Shown piece by piece: positions 22,361-32,209 of a stretch of DNA of 64,000 nucleotides. Source of the DNA: Rhyacophila brunnea. Lineage: Eukaryota; Arthropoda; Insecta; Trichoptera; Rhyacophilidae. The stretch lies in the NCBI GenBank assembly GCA_022495005.1, contig JAGYXB010000051.1, positions 1,922,001 to 1,986,000 on the forward strand. Reading direction: 5' to 3'. Position numbers and translations under genes: made by a program. Position 1 is the stretch's first letter. Every line of letters begins with the position of its first letter. The notes beneath the pieces were generated by a model that worked only from the letters and a program-made list of their open reading frames with translations, was not told where the DNA came from and did not search any database.

Positions 22361-22705
22361 CTCTTCCTCAGTAGTCGCCGTATTGACAGAATCCATGCTC
22401 TGGCAGAGTTGGAGCTCCATAGCAGGATGCTGTTGTTGAAGCAGCGTCGTGGCGGAGTGCTGCTGCAGGAGGGCGGCGGCCGGATGCTGGTGCTGGTGCT
22501 GGTGCAACAGATTCGCCTGAACCAGTTCGGGGGACAGGGACAGGGTCGGCGCGAGGGTTTGCGCGGAGGAGGCCGGAGCGGGGGATAGCGCGGAGGGGGA
22601 GGGAGACAACCTCTGCCGCTTTGCCCCGGCGCGCGCCGTCGCTAGCAGCGCCCTCTTGCCCGTCTGGCCGTTGATATCCACGACGGAGGGCGGGTACCCA
22701 CGTTC
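22361..22705 (-). CDS. Candidate coding exon of a Gln/His-rich nuclear protein
   Basis: This is a 115-codon open block, very C+G-rich compared with its surroundings. It is bounded downstream by a strong splice donor (GAGGAAGAG|GTAAGAAAG; GT at 22360-22359) and upstream by a possible acceptor ending GCGCTAG at 22706. Both ends are phase 0. The translation has a basic cluster KRALLATARAGAKRQRLSPS (nuclear-localisation-like), a Ser/Pro/Ala stretch, then HQHQHQHP and LLQQH/LLQQQH runs and a final acidic TEEE. Low-complexity Q/H runs with a basic patch are common in insect transcriptional regulators. There is no in-frame ATG near the start, so it is probably an internal exon. An overlapping second frame is open too, because of base composition. 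I do not recognise the gene, and no flanking coding exons were found in the window. Confidence 0.55.
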
Positions 22706-22709
22706 CTAG

Positions 22710-24838
22710 CGCGGGCACCGACACTTGGTTTACCGACTGTGCGTCGGATTTATGCCCCTAGAATCTCGACTCGAACCCTCAATGGCACTGATTCGAATCT
22801 TTCAAAATTGACTCGTTTTATTTGACTCGAATCGAAAATTTGCGAGATCAATCGCAAATCGTTTTCCGCTCGACAAACGGACGGCACTGATATAATTGAT
22901 TTTTCCTATTTATCAAATAGGTAAAGACCGTTAATATTTTTAATAGATTCTCAAATGAGATAGTATACTAGATTTAATGTTTATTTTTATTTGTTTCTGC
23001 TTTCAACTGGAAAAAATTACGTTCATTTACATTGCAAGAATATAATATGTTAAATTTTAAAAAAATCTTTACGTTCAGTAAAACTAAACATTTTAATTTT
23101 AAAGATATTAAAAGACTCCTTCAAAAGTGTATATTCTATGATGTCAAATCACGTTAAACAGGTTCTTAAATATGTAATTAAAATTAATTTATAACGATTC
23201 ATACAATCATTGATAAAAATTGTAAATATAAAGAAACATTTATAAATCTATATAATATATCGTGTACAACAAAAATTTGTTGTTAACGCAATGTGACTCC
23301 CCAGAACAGACTGAGTTTATTTTCACAGTAAGTTGAAGGTTATATAGAATGAACTGTAATAGCTTGATTTGATCATTAAACGATGGATTACTTACTTGTA
23401 CGATAAAAGCTAATCGTATAGGTATAATTTACAGCGTATCTAATAGGTTATATATTATTAAACATTAATAAGACGGGTCTTTCGATTAAACAGTAAATTC
23501 GACACAACAGTTTTTTTCTGATAGTCGTCTATCAACAAAATTTTCAAAAAGCAGCACTGTTTTTAATTTATAATTAATATTACTTGTAAATATATTATTA
23601 TTATTTTACATAAATTTGAAAAGGTTCTATGTACACAAACAATGATTGGGCACACCCTTATTAACAGTCAATCACGAGTTAAAAACTTTTCGACTTTCTT
23701 ATATTATTATGTTATATTACAGCATCTGAAAAAGAAAGAAAAACACGATTAATTCAATGCATATTTATTTAAAATATTATAAACGGAAAACTATTTCAAA
23801 TTATTCATCATATAATATTAAAATCATAAGGGGTATTTTTCGATATGTATAATATGTAACCACTTCCGTTTCCGATATTCCAATTTTGAAATTCACTAAT
23901 CTAAACTCAAAAATCTGTTACTCATTTTATGCAAGATTAAAAAAAACAAATGAACATGATTTACCTAATGCCATACATGACATAGGTACTATATATGTTT
24001 CTAAAACAGTTCTGGGTAACCATTTTAACGATATGTATAAAACGTATTCACCTCCTGACATTAGATTTAACCAAAATGTGAGTTTGTTTTTCATGCGTGT
24101 GTACCTACTGTTTTTTTTTTAATATTTGTAAAAAATATTTTTTCACGAAATTAATAATAACTCTTTTTATCCTTGTACCTACTCGTGATGAAATAATGTG
24201 AAAAAATTGGTTTTGTGCACCGTTTTTCCAAGATGGCACACAATTTCGGATGTACCAAACTATAAAACATATGCAAAAATCAGATGTTCCACTCTTTGCG
24301 TGGTAAAAATACCCCGCTATTGGCCAATAACTGATGGGATCCCAACATTTATACACACGGAATAACACGGGTCCAATTGACCGCGCCGACTTGATATCAA
24401 CCAACGCCAAGTTTGAGGCATTTGAAAAGTTTGCTATGTTGAATGGAGAACGGAATAATTCCGATCCCTCCTTAGATTCATCATTTTCAACTCCTGACTT
24501 CAGAGTTTAAGTACACGAGTACAGAAGACACTTCATATCCGAAAGATAAATGACGGCTAAAATCTTTCTTTAAGCACCAATGTGCACGGTTGTTACATCA
24601 GTCCCGTGCAGCTTCTTCTAGAGGCAAGGAAGTGTGGCACTAAAATCTTTTCATTCATACACGTTGATAGTGCGTGAATTGCAGCATTACACAAATCGCG
24701 GCTGCATAATATAAGTACGTAACGGGTGGATATGGGGTAACTCAAATCTCTGGCCTATGACTACAACATACGCGCACATTAGTATATAAACAAAATTAAC
24801 AAATATCTTAAATTTAATGTAATATGTAGATAATTATG
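22710..24838. other. No feature recognised
   Basis: Mostly A+T-rich. A C+G-richer patch at 22730-22890 contains repeated GACTCGAAT/TTCGA words. A further patch at 24230-24420 is open on the minus strand but unrecognised. Confidence 0.45.
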
Positions 24839-24850
24839 ACGTACTACCTA

Positions 24851-25072
24851 AGATCGCTACGCGGTTTAAGCGTCGGTCTATAGTGTCCTGGGTCCCAGGT
24901 TCAAATCCTGGGTCTGCCAAGTACACAATATATTATTGTTTTTCAATTTGAGTATGAGTCAGAGTGTAGACTTAATGGGTTAAAAACAAAATCTGTTAAT
25001 ACAAACCTCCACGCTGTAGACGCCCATAATATGATCTTATTAGGATCGGACATGGTCAAAACAAAAACCTAA
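24851..25072 (+). mobile_element. tRNA-derived SINE, copy 3
   Basis: The tRNA-like head (about 24853-24925) has a CTACGCGGTTTAAGCG A-box region and the B box GGTTCAAATCC. It is followed by the body with GTATGAGTCAG, AATCTGTTAATACAAACCTC and GATCTTATTAGGATCGGACA, ending in an A-rich GGTCAAAACAAAAACC tail. It is the same family as 1-222 and 781-1024 but in the opposite orientation. It has a short deletion in the middle of the body (near 24980) relative to copy 2. Confidence 0.85.
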
Positions 25073-25079
25073 GTGTGCA

Positions 25080-26270
25080 GCAATTTATATAAGTATAAAA
25101 AAAAGAATAATTTATTTTCAACAAAGTGTTCTGCTTTCTCTTGACACCAATATATGAAAAATATTTCGATATCAATAATCACAGAATAAACCTATATTAA
25201 GTCGTATTTTGTATGTTATTAACCACAATATGCAAGATCCACATTACCACCTTGTCCACTACATCTCATTCGGTCACAAAAAATGCTCCAAATAAAAGCG
25301 TTTCTCTCTGTTACTTTGTTTTTACAATTCTTCCGGTACCGTTACGCGCCGGCCATTCCGTACGGCGGCGTATATTATTATAAATCTTAGAAAAGCCGAA
25401 GCGATTCCAAAAAGTTTACATGGCGATTTACGGTTAACATTAGAGGAGAAAGAGAAAAACGAGACTAAACTAACGCTAGCGCTACCATCGTTGTACGTGA
25501 TTCCGATTTTATCACACTGAGTATTGCGTTGAATGTTCTCCAGAGCGCCGAGCGACAATGGCCAGATCTTCTATGACCCTACTGACATATATATTTAAAG
25601 ATCATAACATCTCAAGAAATATATAGACATTCCTGGTATTTTACAGTTACAGGAATAAGTCAACTGATTGAGGACAGTAACCACAAAATTGAAATACTTA
25701 GTAACGTGAAGTCAGTCGCCATAGACTAAGAATTTCCTCCGACAGTCAGGGCAATTGCAGAAGAACTGCTTTCTAACATTTCTGCAATATCAAAATGTGG
25801 AACTTATTAATTTAAAAAATTTTCTACTCTCGAAAAAATATAAATTTTTACCCTCGTGACTACTACTTGAGAAAACAAAAAGCTGTTTTTATCCTATTCA
25901 TCCATTATGGACTTGGCTGATTTTGAAATCTTTCCAATAATGAATGCGCATTTCGTTTACATGACAAACTTCAATGCAATTATGATTATATAGATAGACG
26001 TAACTACTGAAAAAAAACCTATAAGTAGTATTTTTATAACGTGTATATCTCTGTTTTCTCCGCACACGATAATTTAACCTTGTTTCAGTCTGACTGTGTA
26101 AAGCAATATACTTACCATTATTTTTGTGTTCAACAACAGGGTACAGATCTCGAGTATTGAAAAATATGGGATAAACGTCATCACGTGGTAAATAATGTGT
26201 TATTTTCAATAGTTATGTACATCTGTCAAATAATGTGCAATAAATTTTTGTCACGTAAACACAACGCGCA
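25080..26270. other. No feature recognised
   Basis: Includes a C+G-richer patch at 25325-25560 (ACGCGCCGGCC, GTACGGCGGCG) without a recognisable product, and a minus-strand open frame at 25898-26209 with no features. Confidence 0.45.
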
Positions 26271-27468
26271 TTCAGTTTTTGAGGATAGTCGGCGCGCTTT
26301 GTGTCCTTTGGTTTAATGGACTAAAATAATAAAGTGAACCCTGCTTCACAACTGCTACCTCACTCGGTAGGGAAAGCCAGTTTACATTAATGTTGTGTTC
26401 CGTCGGTGAAACTCTACGTTACGTGTCGGGGAATGGATAATTCTCGACATACCTATTCGACATATGGTGCTGGCTACGACTGCTAAGACTTCAAGAATCA
26501 ATTCCTTAGTACCAGTGAGAGATTGTCTTATATGTGTCTGCTTTGTGTTATGCGATTTTTTGTTTTGTTTTGTTTGGCCCAGAAAGCCTCGAAGTGTTCA
26601 TTGTTGTAAGCAGTGTAGCTGGAAAAGTGGACTGAGGCGACTGACCAAAGAATTCATTGGAAAAACGTAATCATCTACCACAAGACTTACAGAGGTTAAG
26701 AAAAGTTGGAAAAGGCTTCTTCATAATTCCGTATGACCGATTCAAAAAGGAACACCATCTGCAGTTGTGAGGGTGACGACGAGTAAAAAAATAGTTTTCC
26801 AGAAATCTAAATCCTACTACAGTACAGATATACAAATACCCTAGCACAAACATTTGTTTGAAACTCAATGCTTATCCAGACCAGCAAATAATGCAATTGT
26901 TTTTTGTTCGGTGGAAGATGTATGTATGTGTAAGTATATACACCAGGTTTACAAAATCGGTGCTAAGTTATAAAAAGAGTTATCTAGATTCTTAGAGAAT
27001 TCACATTCGTTTTGTATGTCACAGATTGGCCACGCAGATAAAAACACATTCAAAAGACGTATAACATTGTAAACAACAATACTTGTAAAACTATGAAATA
27101 TATTGTATGTGCAAGTGCAGTCGATAAGTCAGTATAACATTGTAAATAACATTGTCATAATGTACATATTTTGTAGGATATTTTTGCGTTACTTATAAGT
27201 TTATATGTATAAACGTTCTGAAAAATAGTTATCCTAATATTACATAATTATAACGTTGTATTTGCGTTCATTGTAAGCTGAGATATATAACTTCATAATG
27301 AACATATTTTATAATACATAGTAAGTACGTTATTACACTTATTTCAATAAAAGCACGTTCAAGATGAAATTTAAAAAATATGATATCGTTATTGAGCGCA
27401 TTGAATCAACAGGTAAGTAATGTTAATTACATTTTGCTAAAAAAATTAACAAGTATTCATTATTTTAC
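26271..27468. other. No confirmed feature; possible transcribed segment
   Basis: The left part (26271-26680) has higher C+G, an initiator-like TCAGTT at 26275 and a 68-codon open frame (26464-26670) that is Cys-rich but unrecognised. An AATAAA lies at 27345-27350. A short open stretch after ATG at 27364 runs into AACAG|GTAAGTAA at 27412. None of these signals is decisive alone. Confidence 0.2.
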
Positions 27469-27926
27469 AACGTTTTCATTAGCTTGTATTCTTGTTTGTC
27501 TGGTAGTTGTTTGTCCAGTACAAATCTTGCAATCGATTTTTAACTAACTTCCCGACTAGTTATACATTTGAAACATTTAGAATATATCAGAACACAATGC
27601 CAATGCATTCTTTTAATACTTTTAGCCATCTTTAAGCAGAATTGAATTTATTTTCAGTTAATTCTGTTTTGTATGGAAAGTTATTTCAGATAAATCCGTA
27701 AAAAGTAAAAGACTATTATTGGTTGCTATGGGGGTGGTCCTAGCCACTAAATTATTAATATATACGTGCGTTACTGTGGAAATCAAAATGACATTTCAGT
27801 ATTCTGTATTTGTTTGTTTTGTATTTACTTCATATCAAGTACAAGTTTGAGCATAATGAGCATAATAATTCAACAGAAAATTTTAAAACGTTGTATATAA
27901 AAGGTTATTTTTATCTTGTAATTATT
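27469..27926 (+). repeat. Dispersed repeat R450, copy 2
   Basis: Same family and orientation as 20801-21290 and 60321-60765, with the ordered landmarks CAATCGATTTTTAACTAACT, TCAGTTAATTCTGTTTTGTA and TTTTTATCTTGTAATTATTT. It has a few short deletions. Confidence 0.8.
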
Positions 27927-27929
27927 TAG

Positions 27930-29160
27930 ATGCAGCCAATATTAAAGCTGATGGTGATCTACCATACTCTTTCATTATTATTTCTAAATTTTCTAAAACG
28001 TATTACAATTGAATGAAGACACTGGGCCGTTAAAAATAAGCAACACATATTCTTTTGGGCACTCAGCGTCAAACTATTCATCTACTGCGCGACGGTAACA
28101 GGAAACTACACCCCAGCTTAAAGCACTGGGATTCGCATCTTCTCTGACTCTCAATTCTGCGACAGGCCGTGAGTGAATTAAGTAATACGGCGAGGTTATG
28201 TGGAATTCTTATTGTTAATCTGAAAACGACTTTCACTTTAGCTGGTAATGGAAATAAAAGAAATGGTTAATTATTCTTCCCCTTCAAAATCACAGTGTAA
28301 TCGTATTATTATTACAACTGGATGTTAACGCTTTTTACATTTTCAGAACTCAATTCCTATATGCGATCAACGAATTGGACATACCCGGTTTAGTTCCATT
28401 ATAAGGTAATTGTTTTGAAAACTTGCTATGAAATTTAATTACTTACTCTTTATTAATTAAACTTTTTATTTTACGATTTTAATAGAATACTGGCGTAGTA
28501 ATATCGATTGTCTTCCATAGTATTAATTTAGTACTGACTTTCACCCTCACATCTAACAATAAACCATTTCCACAACGCAAAATAATTGATTATATCATTT
28601 TTTACCGACACACAAAACGTACACGTTAACGAACGCCATTCATAATAATGTCGATATGCCGGCCATATTGTTTCATTTGTTTTCGTGGGTTTCGAAAAAA
28701 AAACATATTTTGTTTGCCCTTAATCCGGCGTTTAATTAAATTAAAACTTTTCAGCTATTAATCATGTGTCAACCCTTCGGTTTGTTTGCCGTACGAATGT
28801 ATCGCTGGGCTGGACAAACAAAAAACTTCATGCTGAATCCCTGTTAAGCCTGTGTAGGAGGTGTCTAACAAACAAACACACTGGGTATGTTACATTATGT
28901 TACTGGCAGTGTATCGAATATAATAAATTATTCTTGGATACATAATACTATGTAAAAAAAAATGTTAAACATTTTTTTATTTGCTCTACAATCCGATGTA
29001 GGTATTGAGCTCCCACCTGAAAGTAATTTCTTCGCAGATTTTTCTTACGAAAAAAATATAGTGACCAATTGTTTAATCTATTAGATCTCTGGATCTAAAA
29101 TTACACTTGAATCTGTCATATACTGGATGCGATTCCATTACTCACGGCTTTAGAAGATGA
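27930..29160. other. No feature recognised
   Basis: Contains a C+G-richer patch at 28020-28210 and another at 28620-28800 with no recognised gene or repeat. Confidence 0.45.
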
Positions 29161-29307
29161 CACTCTACCAGTGGCGCACCCAGGATTTAATATTGGGGGG
29201 GGGGGCAAGGAGGAGAATGTAAATTAGTCCCATAGACTCTTTTTCTTCTTCACAGCTTAATTTCTCGTTTATCGGTCTTTTGTCTATTGCACTCGGTGTA
29301 CCTATAC

Positions 29308-29718
29308 CATGGTCCCCACATCCTGAAACGGGCCCTCAGGCTAGGATATTTGGCGGGCCCCCTACCTACCGCTAAGATTAAATGCAGTGTGAAACACTAC
29401 ATTAACGTTTTTCAAATTGTATTTTAGTTCAAATTAAGGGTACTTATACAGTGAATTATTGGCGATTTTTAATACATCTACTTTAATAATGGAGCTGTTG
29501 AGTATCGTCACATAATAATCAAAAAATATATTGCACAATTATATAAGTAATTGAAAATATTCATGGCCATAAAGTGTAATAGCGCCGCAGGCGACTTTAT
29601 TACTATTAATGCTAATTTATGATGTGTGTTTATCTCACTTATCTGGTCAACCCGACACGCCGGGCCCCTCACAGCCCGGGCCCCCTGGCTAGAGCCCTGT
29701 CAGCCCTCCCCAGCCATG
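29308..29718 (-). mobile_element. Nested CATGG-family hAT MITE
   Basis: The element runs CATGGTCCCCACA to CCCCAGCCATG, the reverse orientation of 15906-16318. The flanking octamers ACCTATAC (29300-29307) and ACCTAGAC (29719-29726) are decayed versions of ACCTACAC, the complement of the GTGTAGGT duplication at 15898 and 16319. It is therefore the same ancestral insertion. Confidence 0.88.
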
Positions 29719-30001
29719 ACCTAGACCACTCCGGAATTCGGGTGGACACCGAGAATTTTTTGACAGTTCCCTTAGGTATTGGGTTTCTAAAAAAAACTGA
29801 CATTAGTGTTTCAAAATTTTTGTGCTAGAAATTAAAATCTAAGAAATTTTTCTAAAAAGGATGCTGGAGAATTATTACAAATCATTTTTTTGCCGTGTTT
29901 TATTAGCTTTCGATGTCAATGTTCAAAATCATTCTGATAATTTTCATGTTTGGGGGGTGCCAGGGCCCTTTGCCCCCTTCTGGGTGCGCCACTGGTGTAA
30001 A

Positions 30002-30270
30002 CCACTCCGGAATTCGGGTGGACACCGCAAATTTTTTGACATTTCCATTAGAGATTGAGTTTCTAAAAAAACCCGACATTAGTGTTTCGAAATTTTTGTG
30101 TTAGAAATTAAAATCGAAAAAAATTTTCTAAGGTGGGTGCTGGAAAATTTCAAATCATTTTTTTGCCGTGTTTTTTTTATTATATATTATATATTATTAT
30201 ATATATTAATCTATTGGCTTTCAATTTCAATGTTTTTGGAGGGGGCCAAGGCCCCCTGGGTGCGCCACTG
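30002..30270 (-). repeat. Tandem duplicate of the MITE terminal segment
   Basis: Direct repeat of 29726-29994, starting CCACTCCGGAATTCGGGTGG in both and ending at the TIR tip in both. The 7-bp spacer is GTGTAAA. The second unit has an added TATAT-rich stretch (30180-30210) balanced by deletions elsewhere. Confidence 0.8.
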
Positions 30271-30394
30271 CACTCTACCACTCATTCATAATTTACAATC
30301 TACGCTAACCTAACCAGACAATAAACAAAATATCTAATTTTGGCCATAAAGAATAAGGAAATAATTATAACAACAGTATATGAAAACGCTACTC

Positions 30395-30473
30395 AATTCC
30401 AGTGCATACAGTTTAGTGTGCACTATTTATGTTGGATCTTAATAGCCTACCTCCACCCTTCGACACTGCTCAG
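30395..30473. mobile_element. Terminal fragment of the GGTGGAGG MITE family
   Basis: Contains CAGTTTAGTGTGCACTATTT and CCTACCTCCACCCTTCGACACTG, matching the inverted form of the left end at 31326 and the right end of 59288-59783. Only one end is present. Confidence 0.65.
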
Positions 30474-30479
30474 TATAGA

Positions 30480-31320
30480 CCCTATCTAAAACGTGTAATG
30501 CTTATAATAAACTACTGTGGCAATTTTCAATGTTTCACTATAAAACAAACATTATAATTTTATCTCTCTTATTATATAACTAATCAAGGGGAATTTATCG
30601 ATTGAAAAGTTTTAGTATGCCATTTGCATTGACTGGTATAGTGGTAGACGAATCGACTGTTATGGCTGATATGTTCTCAGCGATTATGAGCTTAAATTTC
30701 ATGGCCAACTATTTCGTACTATTTATGTATATCCCTCAATCTGTTTCTTTTACGTGTCAATGTAAGTATATAACGTTTTATGAACTATATCTGCTTTCAA
30801 CTTTAAAATGGCGCATAAATGTATCTTTAACAACACATATGTCAAATAAACAATAATTAATTAAAATCTTAATTGGCATTATCCATGTAACATTAGTGTA
30901 ATATTGTATCAGAGCAAATCTCAATATACCTAATAAAAGTATTATCTTTTTATATAAATTACTATATCCAATAGTTTGAAAAAAAAGAGAACCACATATA
31001 AGTAATTTTAAACCAACATATGAAATGTTCTTATCGTAAATAATAAAAAAAATACATTGAAAACATTGTCTTGGCAATTCGTATGCTTTTTACTGTAACA
31101 CAAATGTATCTCAATATCTATGCTGGTAGCCAAAGGTTTTTCGTATATATAAATATATTTATTATATAGCATCTAATGTTGTAAATTAAAGACAGAAGGG
31201 TGAATTACAAATCCTATCGATACATTTACTACTTTTGTTTATTGTTAAATATTTACATGCGAATAATATATAAATTTGTGTTTGGGGAAGTAATATTGTA
31301 AATTACAAAAAAATGTAATA
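30480..31320. other. No feature recognised
   Basis: A+T-rich, bounded by inverted ends of the GGTGGAGG MITE family (30473 and 31326). Two overlapping short open frames are unrecognised. Confidence 0.45.
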
Positions 31321-31325
31321 TATAC

Positions 31326-31916
31326 CAGTGGCAAAGGGTGGAGGTAGGCTGTTAAGATCCAGCATAAATAGTGCACACTAAACTTTGTCAGTCAACCTTA
31401 TTTGTTTTCATTAAACTAAGACTACAGTGTGTAGACTGTAGAGTGTAGATAGTGTTTGTTAGTTTTTTTAAATTCAATTAAACCGTGCTTATTAATCCAA
31501 GTCATAGTATATAATAATCAAAAAAGATTCGTTTATCTATAAATATCTAAAATTATGCCATTAAACCATACAGAATTTTAGATATTTTAGAGATGGAGGA
31601 ACATTTTTATCGATTATGGTTTGGGTGAGCAGGGCTTAATGAATTTGAAAAAAACTAACCAATGCCTTTTGTAATATTATGTAATCTTAATTCATCAAAA
31701 ACAAATAAGTATGACTGACAAAGTGTGCAATATTTTTGTCTGATCGCCCATAGGATACCTAAACTAGTATGGTTTGGTTTGGATAGGGTTTAATTAAATT
31801 TCAAAAACTCACCAGCACTATCTGCAAATAGTTTAATGATAACAAATAAATATAACTGACAAAGGTTAGTGCACACTTTTTACGTCAAATTTTAACAGCT
31901 CCACCTCTCACTACTG
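31326..31916. mobile_element. hAT-like MITE, GGTGGAGG family, copy 1
   Basis: The left end CAGTGGCAAAGGGTGGAGGT starts with the hAT-like CAGTGG tip. The right end reads inverted as CAGTAGTGAGAGGTGGAGC, a diverged partner. Internal sequences such as CGTTTATCTATAAATATCTA and TTATCGATTATGGTTT are shared in order with 59288-59783. No TSD is preserved. Confidence 0.7.
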
Positions 31917-31974
31917 ATAAATGTAGAGGGGTTATCTTTTGTATAAGTATAGAAAAATTTCAAACTTAATTTTC

Positions 31975-32205
31975 GTTTTCATAAATAGTGTTCACTTAAC
32001 TTCGTCAGTCATGCTAATTTGTTTTCATTGAACTAATAATACAAATTGCAGATGGTGCTGGTTAGTTTTTTTTTAATTCAATTAAACTCTGGCTTAAGCA
32101 AACCATCGTAGGCTGTGGAGATCCGACAAAAATAGTGTATACTTTGTCATTCATACTTAATTGTTTTCGTTGAATTGAGAGTAGGTACACATTACAGATT
32201 GTTTC
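31975..32205. mobile_element. Decayed copy of the GGTGGAGG MITE family
   Basis: Repeats the subterminal and interior wording of the preceding element in order: AGTGTTCACTTAACTTCGTC, TTGTTTTCATTGAACTAA, TTAATTCAATTAAACTCTGG, GAGATCCGACAAAAATAGTG. The terminal repeats are gone. Confidence 0.55.
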
Positions 32206-32209
32206 TAAA

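Larger units (their letters stand above)
29169..30270 (-). mobile_element. Composite hAT MITE, CAGTGGCGCACCC family, copy 2
   Basis: The ends CAGTGGCGCACCCAGG and CCTGGGTGCGCCACTG are flanked by a perfect 8-bp duplication CACTCTAC (29161-29168 and 30271-30278). Relative to 15629-16455 it is inverted. It contains the same nested CATGG element (29308-29718) and a tandem duplication of one end: 29726-29994 and 30002-30270 are both 269 bp and both finish in the GTGCGCCACTG terminus. A run of 12 G near 29195 sits next to the left end. It is nonautonomous. Confidence 0.93.

Noticed and set aside
22334..22588. Plus-strand 84-codon Arg/Gly-rich open frame
   Set aside because: Antisense shadow of the Q/H-rich exon; low-complexity content follows from the C+G-rich composition.
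22368..22724. Second minus-strand frame overlapping the candidate exon
   Set aside because: It ends at a stop before the donor and is Arg/Ala/Pro-rich as expected from base composition; the frame reading through the GTAAGA donor is preferred.
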